DNA of 7,563 bases from CAYFJO01 sp964343305 (GTDB lineage: Bacteria; Planctomycetota; Planctomycetia; Pirellulales; Pirellulaceae), in NCBI GenBank assembly GCA_964343305.1, contig CAYFJO010000507.1, forward strand, positions 1 to 7,563, written 5' to 3'. Within the stretch, counting starts at the first letter, position 1, and every line of letters begins with the position of its first letter. A program made the position numbers and the translations under genes. Below the pieces are notes generated by a model. It had not been told where the DNA came from. It saw nothing but the letters and a program-made list of their open reading frames with translations, and ran no database searches. Shown in pieces: positions 1 to 7,376 of this stretch.

Positions 1-671
1 GACGGCATCTTGCAGCGCGCGACAACGACGACGATTTGTCGGCTCGCGTTTCGGCGTACGAGTTGGCATTCCGCATGCAGGCGGCAGCGCCGGAATTGGT
101 CGACATCAGCCGTGAAACGGAAGAAACCAAACGCCTGTACGGGATCGATCAAGAGGACACACAAGAGTTCGGCCAACGATGCTTGTTGGCGCGGCGGATG
201 ATCGAACAAGGCGTGCGATTCGTTCAGCTTTATTCCGGCGATACGGGTGGCTGGGACGCACACAACGACGTGTCACTCAATCACGGAGTGAATTGTCGGC
301 GGACCGACAAGCCCGTTGCGGGGCTGTTGATAGATCTGCGTCGCCGAGGTTTGCTGGACGACACGCTGGTCATCTGGGGAGGCGAGTTTGGTCGCATGCC
401 GATGAGCGAGCAAGGCGCGGGCCGTGACCACAACCCTTGGGGATTCAGTGTGTGGTTGGCGGGTGCACGAATCCCGGGCGGTCGAGCCTATGGGGCGACA
501 GATGCTGTCGGTTTGCGAGCCGCTGAGAACAAAGTGCCCGTGCGAAACTTTCACGCCACGTTGCTGCATTTGCTTGGCCTGGACCACGACTTGCTGACGT
601 ACTATCACAATGGCTTGGACCAACGACTCACCGGACCCAACGAAGCCGAGGTGGTTCATGACATTCTCTAG
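1..671 (+). CDS. DUF1501 family protein, C-terminal part (5' end outside window)
   Basis: The reading frame is open from position 3 to the TAG at 669-671, giving about 222 residues of a family usually 400-490 residues long, so roughly the N-terminal half, including any Tat or Sec signal, is missing. DUF1501 proteins belong to the alkaline phosphatase/sulfatase-like superfamily and are very abundant in Planctomycetota; their substrate is not established. Visible family signatures are YELAFRMQ near 60-83, CLLARRMIEQGVRFVQLY near 180-233, WDAH at 252-263, GGEFGR at 378-395, GRDHNP at 420-437 and the HATLLHLLGLDH block near 552-588. The Asp, Glu and His residues in WDAH, GGEFGR and GRDH are at positions where this superfamily places active-site or metal ligands; that role is inferred. 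The frame ends normally, with no break. It overlaps the start of the next gene by 14 bases, which suggests translational coupling. Family assignment is confident; function is unknown. Confidence 0.93.
   Translation, partial: RHLAARDNDDDLSARVSAYELAFRMQAAAPELVDISRETEETKRLYGIDQEDTQEFGQRCLLARRMIEQGVRFVQLYSGDTGGWDAHNDVSLNHGVNCRRTDKPVAGLLIDLRRRGLLDDTLVIWGGEFGRMPMSEQGAGRDHNPWGFSVWLAGARIPGGRAYGATDAVGLRAAENKVPVRNFHATLLHLLGLDHDLLTYYHNGLDQRLTGPNEAEVVHDIL
648..654 (+). promoter_or_regulatory. Ribosome binding site for the DUF1549/DUF1553 gene
   Basis: GAGGTGG lies three bases before the ATG at 658, with the GAGG core 6 bases from it, inside the last codons of the DUF1501 gene. It supports 658 rather than the upstream in-frame ATG at 610 as the start of the second gene, and fits translational coupling across the 14-base overlap. 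Confidence 0.6.
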
Positions 672-2661
672 CTTCTTCGTATCGGCGGTTTCCAACCCCC
701 GGTGTGCCACTGGCTCTGCCAGTGCGTTCTTGGCCTGTGCTGTCCTCTTCACTCAATTCACTTTGGCCGAAAATCCAACCCAACCAAAAACCATCGACGA
801 ACAACCGATCACTGATTCCGATCGCAACCATTGGTCCTTTCGCCCTCTCGTCCGCCCTCCTGTCCCAGATGTCAAGACGCGCGAATGGCCCTCAACGCCC
901 GTCGACAACTTCATCCTATCGCGGCTTGAGGCCGACAGTATTTCACCAGTCTCCGCCGCGGACCGTGTAACGTTTATCCGCCGCCTGTCGGTCAACCTTC
1001 GAGGCTTGCCGCCGTCGCCGGATGAAGTCGCGGATTTCATTGCGGATTCATCACCCGCCGCCGACCAACATCTCATCGACCGTTATCTCGCTTCGCCCGA
1101 ATACGGAGAGCGCTGGGCACAACATTGGCTCGACCTGGCACGTTTCGCCGAAACGGACGGATTCGAACATGACAAAGTGCGTCACGAGGCTTGGCGCTAT
1201 CGCGATTGGGTGATCGAAGCTCTGAACGAAGATATTCCTTACGATCGTTTCGTGGCATTGCAACTCGCCGGGGACGAACTGGAGCCGAACGACGAACAGG
1301 CAAGAATCGCGACGTCATTCTGTTTGTCGGGACCTGACATGCCGGACATCAACTCGATGGACGAGCGAAAACACAACGTGCTGAACGAATTGACGTCCAC
1401 GATCGGTTCGACGTTGCTGGGCCTTCAGATGGAATGCGCGCAATGTCACGATCACAAGTACGACCCGATCAGTCAAGCGGACTTTTATCGTTTTCGCGCA
1501 TTGTTCGAACCGGCCGTGCAGCTTGCAAAGAACAAATCGCTCAGCGTGTTGAAAGAGTCCACCCAAGTCGCGCTGCCAAGCTACCTGATGATCCGTGGTG
1601 ATTGGCAACGTCGCGGGCCCGAGCTGGCGGCCGCATTTCCGCGCATCGCCAATCCTTGGAATCAGCGATTCGTTTCGTCGGTGATTCCAAATCAAACACT
1701 TGGACGGCGCACGGCGTTGGCAAAATGGTTGACGCGCGACGATCATGTTTTGACTTCACGCGTGATTACCAATCGTGTCTGGCAATATCATTTTGGCCAG
1801 GGGCTGTCGCGCAGCCCGAGCGACTTCGGCGCTGTCGGTCATGAACCGTCGCATCCACGATTGTTGGACTATTTGGCGACCGAACTTGTGCGAAACGAGT
1901 GGGGCCTCAAGCAACTCCATCGCCGGCTCTTGACGACATCTGTCTATCGACTGGCAAGTCGTGCCGGAACTCCCACGGACGCCAGTCTCATGACGAAGGC
2001 AATCTCCGCTGATCCCGACAACCGACTTTTGTCCCGATTCTCCAGGCAACGATGCGAGGGCGAATCGATCCGGGACGCGATGTTGGTGGCGGCGGACGTC
2101 TTAAACACAAAACGAGGCGGCCCCGGCATTCGCCCACCGCTGCCCAAGGAATTGACATCGACGTTGCTTCGCGGCCAATGGCCCGAAACGCCGGACAAGT
2201 CGGAACACGATCGGCGCAGCGTCTACATCTTTGCCCGCCGCAATCTCCGCTATCCGATTTTCCAGGTGTTCGATCGTCCGGACGGAAACGCCAGTTGCCC
2301 GCGCCGCGGCCGCTCGACCACCGCTCCACAATCACTGTTCATGTTGAATTCTGAATTCTCGCTGCGCTGCGCTCAACGTTTGGCTGGCTTGGTGATCGGG
2401 CACGCAAGCGACGATCTACACGACCAAATCCACTTAACGTTTCAGCGGACGTTGTGCCGAGCACCAACGGCAGAAGATGTAGCGGACTCCATGACGTTCC
2501 TCCAAAAACAGATCGCGATGTTGAAGAACCAGAATCGATCGAGAGAAGATCTCGCGCTACCAATACCCATGCCGAGTGGTTTTCCCACGGAACATGCCGC
2601 GGCGTTGACCGATTTCTGTCTCGCCATTTTCAACGCAAACGAATTCATTTATGTCGAATGA
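658..2661 (+). CDS. Secreted DUF1549/DUF1553 (PSCyt2-PSD1) protein, compact form without PSCyt1
   Basis: The protein is 667 residues long. An in-frame ATG at 610 would add 16 residues ahead of a normal signal peptide, so 658 is preferred: it has a Shine-Dalgarno sequence and begins an export signal with a hydrophobic stretch at residues 21-36 and likely cleavage after TLA (about residue 37). DUF1549 spans about 79-290, with LRGLPPSPDEV, YGERWAQHWLDLARFAETDG (from residue 149), AWRYRDWVIEALNEDIPYDRF, and CAQCHDHKYDPI at 260-271. The CxxCH at 260-264 is conserved in this family and resembles a c-type haem site, though haem binding is unproven. DUF1553 spans about 349-610, with GRRTALAKWL, SRVITNRVWQYHFGQGL (367-383) and TTAPQSLFMLNSEF (from 554). 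The separate N-terminal cytochrome domain (PSCyt1) of many larger homologues is absent: mature sequence runs straight into HWSFRPL at 58. The linker between the two domains is only about 60 residues. The expected location is outside the cytoplasm. Its overlap with the DUF1501 gene fits the known pairing of these families; the pathway is unknown. Confidence 0.93.
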   Translation: MTFSSFFVSAVSNPRCATGSASAFLACAVLFTQFTLAENPTQPKTIDEQPITDSDRNHWSFRPLVRPPVPDVKTREWPSTPVDNFILSRLEADSISPVSAADRVTFIRRLSVNLRGLPPSPDEVADFIADSSPAADQHLIDRYLASPEYGERWAQHWLDLARFAETDGFEHDKVRHEAWRYRDWVIEALNEDIPYDRFVALQLAGDELEPNDEQARIATSFCLSGPDMPDINSMDERKHNVLNELTSTIGSTLLGLQMECAQCHDHKYDPISQADFYRFRALFEPAVQLAKNKSLSVLKESTQVALPSYLMIRGDWQRRGPELAAAFPRIANPWNQRFVSSVIPNQTLGRRTALAKWLTRDDHVLTSRVITNRVWQYHFGQGLSRSPSDFGAVGHEPSHPRLLDYLATELVRNEWGLKQLHRRLLTTSVYRLASRAGTPTDASLMTKAISADPDNRLLSRFSRQRCEGESIRDAMLVAADVLNTKRGGPGIRPPLPKELTSTLLRGQWPETPDKSEHDRRSVYIFARRNLRYPIFQVFDRPDGNASCPRRGRSTTAPQSLFMLNSEFSLRCAQRLAGLVIGHASDDLHDQIHLTFQRTLCRAPTAEDVADSMTFLQKQIAMLKNQNRSREDLALPIPMPSGFPTEHAAALTDFCLAIFNANEFIYVE

Positions 2662-2666
2662 GCGGC

Positions 2667-2671
2667 AAGGA
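2667..2671 (+). promoter_or_regulatory. Ribosome binding site for the M81 gene
   Basis: AAGGA ends 8 bases before the ATG at 2680 and lies in the 18-base gap after the preceding stop codon (2659-2661). The spacing is standard. It supports 2680 as the start and continued translation along one messenger. Confidence 0.55.
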
Positions 2672-2679
2672 TAAACGAC

Positions 2680-4155
2680 ATGCGAATCGCAACAGGCGGA
2701 ATCATTCACGAAACTAGCACCTGCGTTGATACGCGGACGACGCTGCATGATTTCGAATTCGATCGGGGAATCATTCGCGGCGACGACATCTTGACGACTT
2801 TTCGAGGCACCAATGTTTGCACTGGCGGATTTATTGACGGCGCGGACGAAAACGATTTTGAACCCGTCCCGCTGCTGCGCGCGTCGGCGTTTCCCGGCGG
2901 GCTGATCGTTCGCGAAGATTACAATCAATTGCTCAATGAGATGTTGCAGCGGTTGTCTGAAGCGGGCCCGATCGACGGCGTGTTACTCGATCTGCATGGA
3001 GCGATGGTGGTCGAAGGCATCGACGATGGTGACGGCGACGTGATTGCGGCAGTGCGACGCGCGGTCGGCCCCGACTGCCCGATCGTCGTCACCCAAGACT
3101 TGCACGGCAACCACACCAGGCACCGCGTCGCGCAGTCCAATGCGATCGTCGGCTTCGACACATTTCCACATGTCGACATGGCCGAGCGCGGTCGCGAAGC
3201 GGCCCAGATTATCGCTCGCACCGTTCGCGGGGAAATCAAACCGACAGCGGTCATTCACCAGTTTCCAATGTTCTGGTGTACTGTTTGCCAGGTGACGGCA
3301 AACCCGCCGATGGACGAGGTCATCCGCCGCGTTCACCAGTTGGAGCAACGACCGGGCATCATTACCGCGACGATCGCCACGGGCTTTCCTTGGGCCGATG
3401 TACCTGAAGTTGGCAGCAGTCTGATTGTCGTAGCCGATGGCGACCAACAGCTCGCACAGTCCGCAGCCGACGAATTAGCCGGTTGGATTTGGGAAAACCG
3501 CAATCGATGGTACGCCCCGCCGGTCACGGTTCGCGAGGCCCTCGCGGCTGGCGAACAAACCGGCAAGTATCCGATCATCTTGGCGGATCACAGCGATAAC
3601 ACCGGCGGCGGATCGCCTGGAGATTCGACCGAGGTGTTGCGCACGTTTTTGGACATGGGTCTCACCGACGCGCTGCTGCTTTACATGGTTGACCCGGAGG
3701 TCGCCGGGCAAGCGCATCAATCCGGAGTTGGCCAGCGAATTCAAGTCACGCTTGGCGGCAAATCAGATCCCATCCAAGGACCGCCGATCGAGACCAAAGC
3801 CGAGATTGTCGCTTTGTCCGACGGAGCGTTTGCCTACGACGGGCCGATGTTTCAAGGTCTCACGGGCAGCATGGGCACGTCCGCGCTGTTGAAGATCGGC
3901 GGCGTTCTTGTTGCGGTCGTCACAGCGCGTGAGCAACCGTTCGATCCGGCCTTCGCAAGGACGCTGGGAATCGACTGTTCCAAGATGAAGTACATCTGCG
4001 TCAAAAGTGCCGCTCACTTCCGCGCCGCGTTTGGTCCCCTGGCCGGGTCCATCCACAACATCGACGCGGCGGGCATCCACACCCACGATTTCTCGCAACT
4101 CAAATTCGAAAAGCGAACCCGCGACGTTTTTCCCGTCGAAATTCTTCCGACTTGA
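2680..4155 (+). CDS. M81 family metallopeptidase (MlrC-like, DUF1485)
   Basis: The 491-residue protein is full length for the M81/MlrC family, named after the Zn enzyme that cleaves linearised microcystin peptides in sphingomonads. Most relatives have unknown substrates, and nothing here points to microcystin. It begins in typical fashion with MRIATGGIIHETST, carrying His10-Glu11. The N-terminal domain (about 1-290) holds DLHGAM at 104-109, DLHGN at 140-144 and TFPHVDMAERG from 161. Asp140, His142 and His164 are the expected Zn ligands from family pattern and spacing; Glu11 or another acid may complete the site. The C-terminal MlrC_C domain (about 295-485) opens with DHSDNTGGGSPGDST (from residue 303), a family hallmark. 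No signal peptide or membrane segment is seen, so it should be cytoplasmic, unlike its exported operon partner upstream. It follows that gene by 18 bases and is probably co-transcribed. A role in turning over a small peptide or amide product is a guess; the family assignment is firm. Confidence 0.93.
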   Translation: MRIATGGIIHETSTCVDTRTTLHDFEFDRGIIRGDDILTTFRGTNVCTGGFIDGADENDFEPVPLLRASAFPGGLIVREDYNQLLNEMLQRLSEAGPIDGVLLDLHGAMVVEGIDDGDGDVIAAVRRAVGPDCPIVVTQDLHGNHTRHRVAQSNAIVGFDTFPHVDMAERGREAAQIIARTVRGEIKPTAVIHQFPMFWCTVCQVTANPPMDEVIRRVHQLEQRPGIITATIATGFPWADVPEVGSSLIVVADGDQQLAQSAADELAGWIWENRNRWYAPPVTVREALAAGEQTGKYPIILADHSDNTGGGSPGDSTEVLRTFLDMGLTDALLLYMVDPEVAGQAHQSGVGQRIQVTLGGKSDPIQGPPIETKAEIVALSDGAFAYDGPMFQGLTGSMGTSALLKIGGVLVAVVTAREQPFDPAFARTLGIDCSKMKYICVKSAAHFRAAFGPLAGSIHNIDAAGIHTHDFSQLKFEKRTRDVFPVEILPT

Positions 4156-4164
4156 GTTACCCTG

Positions 4165-4366
4165 GCCAGTTGAAAACGTGGTATTGACTCGAAACCCTGT
4201 TCATCCGGTTTTTCTGTCAGATCCGTGGGCCGGCCTTGCCATCCGTGGGCGTTGTTTTCCGGCGTTGCGCCCACGGATGGCAAAGCCGCCCCGCGGATGA
4301 AGACGCACAAAAAACGATTCATCACAGCCAGCTTTTGTCGGTGTCAAGATCAAGTTTTCAACTGGC
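4165..4366. repeat. Nested imperfect palindrome of about 200 bases (MITE/REP-like intergenic element)
   Basis: The outer arms are a perfect 13-base inverted repeat, gccagttgaaaac at 4165-4177 and gttttcaactggc at 4354-4366. Just inside, 4178-4188 and 4343-4353 match in inverted orientation at 8 of 11 positions. Further in, 4205-4217 and 4307-4325 share an inverted A/T-run similarity with small gaps. The centre is the strong hairpin listed separately. The whole is therefore one long interrupted palindrome, starting 9 bases after the M81 stop codon. It encodes no protein I can support. A short CTGGCC is present at both edges (4162-4167 and 4366-4371) but overlaps the arms, so it is weak evidence for a target duplication. 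The form suits a non-autonomous mobile element or a dispersed palindromic repeat; it might also act as a transcript end or mRNA stabiliser. Copy number cannot be judged from this window. Confidence 0.6.
4221..4298. repeat. Strong central hairpin with 31-base arms and repeated ATCCGTGGGC units
   Basis: The arms 4221-4251 and 4268-4298 pair around a 16-base loop (4252-4267): 28 Watson-Crick pairs, one G-T pair (4226/4293) and two mismatches (4230/4289 and 4235/4284). The left arm contains ATCCGTGGGC twice, at 4221-4230 and 4241-4250, separated by CGGCCTTGCC; the right arm carries the inverted copies, the outer one degenerate. The stem is GC-rich. No run of T follows it on the plus strand (the downstream run is A-rich, 4308-4314), so it is not a textbook intrinsic terminator for the upstream operon. 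On the minus strand the stem is followed, after CTGACAG, by a short A-run, which again does not fit. It may still protect the 3' end of the upstream message. Confidence 0.8.
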
Positions 4367-4371
4367 TGGCC

Positions 4372-4635
4372 GGCGGCTGCCAAATGCAACAGCCCACAAG
4401 TACATCGCTGGTCGCCCATATCGATTCCGCGAGCAGGTCAACGACTTGCTCTTGTGCTGTCGTTTCCGGGGCGATAAGATCCCCCACCATTTTCTTTCCA
4501 ATTGCTGGACTAAAGTTGGCAGCATGATCGTGACAGCACAACGACGGTCTTGGTTTTCGCAGCCATCGGAGCCGCGATCACGATGACCAGCTTCGTCCCT
4601 GGTTTCGATTCTTCGCAACATTCATTCAAAGTTTT
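4372..4635. other. Intergenic stretch with no supported gene
   Basis: Between the palindromic element and the ligase gene I find no convincing coding region on either strand, no RNA gene and no clear promoter. Short frames exist, but none has family-like sequence I recognise with a ribosome binding site. A TTGGCA at 4516-4521 could be read as a -35 box, but no acceptable -10 box follows at 16-18 bases. The promoter of the downstream gene, if it has its own, should be here or inside the repeat. Confidence 0.5.
4431..4451. repeat. Small hairpin, 9-base stem with 3-base loop
   Basis: GAGCAGGTC and GACTTGCTC pair completely, with one G-T pair, around AAC. No T-run follows, only TTGTGCTGTCGTTT, so a terminator call is not justified. 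It lies 184 bases before the ligase gene and could be a leader structure or chance. Confidence 0.3.
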
Positions 4636-7290
4636 ATGGTTGGCAACTCGACCCCACCGCGAGTCGATTACTCTAAACTCAACCACTGGCTGCTGCGCGC
4701 GACGGACGTTGGCTTGCTCGCAGTGATTTTCATCGCGCCGTTGTTCATGGGTGGTCGTCATCCGGTCGGAGCCTTGGTTTACGTGGCTCTGGTGAGTTTG
4801 ACCGCGATTTGCTGGTTTGCTCGACAGTGCCTGTCGCCACGTGAAAGCTATCACTTTTCATGGGCCGATTGTTGGCTGGCTGCTGGTTTCTTACTGCTGG
4901 TTTTCCAACTGGTTTCGTTGCCAGAAACGTGGCTGGAACATGTTTCGCCGGGTGCTTCCGAATTGTTGCAACCGGGATCCTGGTCGCATTTGTCACTAAC
5001 GCCGGAAGCAACACGCGGATCGCTCGTCTTGTTTCTGGCCCACGCGATGTTGTTCATTGTTGTCGTTCAACGATGCAAGGAGATCTCGGACGTCGAGCGA
5101 CTGTTGCGTTTGGTGGCATTAGCCGCTTGCGCGATGGCGGTGCTTGGCCTGGCCCAATTTTTGTTTGGTAACGGAAAATTTGTTTGGGTCTATTCCCATC
5201 CGTCGCGAGATACGTGGAAGGCCGCCAAAGGAGCATTTTCGAATGAAAACCATTTTGCACACTTTCTCGCGCTCGGCATCGGACCGCTGATTTGGATGTT
5301 GGTCGGTACACAGAGCGACGCGTCAGATCGGCGAAAAGGTGAAATGCGTCTTGAATCGTTATGGCATCGGTATGGTGGCTTCCTAACATCCATCGCCATC
5401 GGCGTGGTCATCTTTGCCGGGTTGCTTTCCTTCTCGCGTGGCGGCGTGATTGTGATGTTATTTGCGATGCTCGTTGGCTGTGGAATTTTTGCTTGGCAAT
5501 CGCTAATCAGCATGCGTAGCATTGCTACGTTTTCCGCGATTGGCGCAATCGCGGTAGTGGCCATTTCCATTCATGGCTATGAACGTCTCACGGGACAACT
5601 GAAGACCATCAGCGGCGATCTTGACCAACTCGACACACAAGCATCGCGTCGCACGTTATGGCAAGCGAATGTCGCGGCGTTTACCCATTTTCCGTACTTT
5701 GGCACGGGCGGTGGCAGCCATCGGGATGTTTACAAAGTCTATTTCGACGTCGACTACGACAAGGAATACACGCATGGGGAGAGCGGCTACATTCAAGTTC
5801 TTTCGGAGTATGGTGTGGCCGGCGTGATTCTGCTGGTCACCGCGGTTGCGGCCATCGGATATTGGTGCATTCGGTCGCTTCGAGCGTCGTCGTCGGTGCG
5901 CTGCCAGTGTTGTTTGATTGCCGTTGTGACGGGACTGTTAACCAGCGCGGTACACTCGGTTTGGGACTTCGTTTGGTACATTCCGTCGTGTATATCCATC
6001 GCCACGATACTTGCCGCGATGGCTTGCCGGCTTCATTCCATCGTTGCTTGTGAAACGATGGATGACGCTGGCCATCCGTCCGAGTTTCTTGTGGGGCGAT
6101 TACGACCAATGCCGACGCCGCGATGGATCTGGACACTGGCGACCGTTTTGTTGGTCGCGACCAGTTTTTATGTGATCCGTCAGCAACTTGGGCCGGCACT
6201 GGCGTCGGGATACTGGGACCGTTACATCGCGGCAAGTCATGCGATGAACGAACACTCGGAAGAACTGCCCCAGAAAAAGGCGACGAATGATCAACTGCTA
6301 CGACTGTTGGTCAAGATTTTGGAACGCAATCCCGCCGACGGTCGCGCGCATTTGAAAATGGCGGTTCTATGTCTTCAGCGGTTTAACATGGTTCAGCAGT
6401 CGTCACCTAACCCACTGCCGTTTACCGCGATCCATGATGCAATCGTGGCGTCGAACTTTCCTTCGACAAAAGCCCGCGACGATTGGTTGGCGGTTGCAGT
6501 TGGCGAAAATTTGCAGCGATTGAATCAGGCCAGGCACCATGCCCAGGCAGCGATACGACTGTCTCCGCTGGAAGGAGAAGGTTATCTCATCTTGGCCGAA
6601 GTTGCATTTTTGTCGGACCAACTCGATTCCGCAGTGCAAAAGCGGCGATTGATCGAGCAAGCATTGAAAGTGCGTCCCTATCATGGTGCGATCCTGGCGG
6701 CCGCGGGAACGGATGCGGCACGTGTCGGCGACACTGATCGCGCGATCGCGTTCTGGAAGCAGGCTTTTCACAAAGACAAACAACAACAATTGCGTCTCAT
6801 CGAACAGCTAGCCCCGCACACGCCGGCGTCGTTTTTCCTAACGCAGTTCGAGGCGAAACTCGGGGGACTTCGAGCGTTGTATGCGTACTACGCGCGTGAG
6901 CAACGTGCGGCGGAAAAAGCGGAAATCGGCAGGTCGTTGGCTCACGAATTGGTCGAGCAAGCTAAGATCGCTGAAGATCAGGGCGCGCCGCCCTTATGGC
7001 ACGAAGCATACCGGGTGTTGAAAGACTTGGGCGACGCAAAGAGTTCGCTGATTTGCCTAGAGCGGGCGAATCAACTTTCACCTGGAGACTACTCAATTCG
7101 TCGAACTCTTGCCTTCGAGTTGGCTGAGCAAGATCACTTTGACAAGGCGATTGCCCATTTTCAATGGTGCCTTTATCGCAAGCCGGATGATGAATACCTG
7201 AAGTCGCAAATGTCGAGTGCACATCGGAAGAAGTTGGAGTCTCACTCCCTGACTGAATCGAAAACTGACAATGAACTACGAAAAAAATAA
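4636..7290 (+). CDS. O-antigen ligase/polymerase-type membrane protein with C-terminal TPR domain
   Basis: The 884-residue protein has two parts. Residues 1-515 are a polytopic membrane region of about 12-13 hydrophobic segments (near 23-38, 43-63, 78-95, 128-145, 156-177, 205-224, 249-265, 269-287, 295-313, 393-412, 425-441, 443-464, 497-514). It has Wzy_C/WaaL signatures: FSRGG at 266-270, a large loop at about 314-392 with RRTLW (338-342), FGTGGGSH (355-362) and HGESGYIQVLSEYGVAG (380-396), then HSVWDFVWYIP (440-450). Arg338/339 and His380 match the conserved Arg and His of the catalytic periplasmic loop in this superfamily, which joins lipid-linked glycans to an acceptor or polymerises them. 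Residues about 551-860 are helical TPR-like repeats (clearest near 618-715 and 784-855); segment count suggests they face the periplasm. The tail is charged and ends in KK. The start at 4636 is the first ATG after an in-frame stop at 4531 and has no strong Shine-Dalgarno sequence. Ligase, polymerase or protein O-glycosyltransferase activity cannot be told apart here. Confidence 0.88.
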   Translation: MVGNSTPPRVDYSKLNHWLLRATDVGLLAVIFIAPLFMGGRHPVGALVYVALVSLTAICWFARQCLSPRESYHFSWADCWLAAGFLLLVFQLVSLPETWLEHVSPGASELLQPGSWSHLSLTPEATRGSLVLFLAHAMLFIVVVQRCKEISDVERLLRLVALAACAMAVLGLAQFLFGNGKFVWVYSHPSRDTWKAAKGAFSNENHFAHFLALGIGPLIWMLVGTQSDASDRRKGEMRLESLWHRYGGFLTSIAIGVVIFAGLLSFSRGGVIVMLFAMLVGCGIFAWQSLISMRSIATFSAIGAIAVVAISIHGYERLTGQLKTISGDLDQLDTQASRRTLWQANVAAFTHFPYFGTGGGSHRDVYKVYFDVDYDKEYTHGESGYIQVLSEYGVAGVILLVTAVAAIGYWCIRSLRASSSVRCQCCLIAVVTGLLTSAVHSVWDFVWYIPSCISIATILAAMACRLHSIVACETMDDAGHPSEFLVGRLRPMPTPRWIWTLATVLLVATSFYVIRQQLGPALASGYWDRYIAASHAMNEHSEELPQKKATNDQLLRLLVKILERNPADGRAHLKMAVLCLQRFNMVQQSSPNPLPFTAIHDAIVASNFPSTKARDDWLAVAVGENLQRLNQARHHAQAAIRLSPLEGEGYLILAEVAFLSDQLDSAVQKRRLIEQALKVRPYHGAILAAAGTDAARVGDTDRAIAFWKQAFHKDKQQQLRLIEQLAPHTPASFFLTQFEAKLGGLRALYAYYAREQRAAEKAEIGRSLAHELVEQAKIAEDQGAPPLWHEAYRVLKDLGDAKSSLICLERANQLSPGDYSIRRTLAFELAEQDHFDKAIAHFQWCLYRKPDDEYLKSQMSSAHRKKLESHSLTESKTDNELRKK

Positions 7291-7376
7291 CTTGATGTTT
7301 CACGACTCGTTCGGAGCCAATATGGGACGGACGGGCTTTAAGGCATCGGACGATCACGGTAGCTAACGGGCGAGCG

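Noticed and set aside
610..657. In-frame N-terminal extension of the DUF1549/DUF1553 protein from ATG 610
   Set aside because: It would put 16 polar residues ahead of a signal peptide and deepen the overlap with the DUF1501 gene, while ATG 658 has a well-placed GAGGTGG.
273..752. 159-codon minus-strand frame opposite the DUF1501 gene
   Set aside because: It lies almost entirely opposite a clear family gene in a codon-biased GC-rich region, which readily produces open antisense frames; its sequence resembles no family I know.
2343..2378. Short repeats (GAATTCT twice, GCTGCGCTGCGCT) inside the DUF1553 region
   Set aside because: They fall in well-conserved coding sequence (SLFMLNSEFSLRCAQRL) and are explained by codon choice.
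2680..4155. Naming the M81 gene mlrC and assigning microcystin degradation
   Set aside because: Only family membership is supported; no mlrA, mlrB or mlrD neighbours are in the window, and the family is broad.
4221..4320. Intrinsic terminator for the DUF1501-PSD1-M81 operon
   Set aside because: The stem is strong, but the plus strand lacks the required T-run after it.
4350..4541. 63-codon minus-strand frame in the intergenic region, with a protein-like stretch around GDLIAPETTAQEQVVDLL
   Set aside because: Its composition is plausible, but it runs into the arm of the palindromic element, has no recognisable family, and no ribosome binding site stands out. A decayed gene remnant cannot be excluded.
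4225..4586. Overlapping plus-strand frames of 100 and 116 codons across the repeat and intergenic region
   Set aside because: They translate the palindrome itself, have low-complexity basic sequence and overlap each other in different frames, which fits chance.
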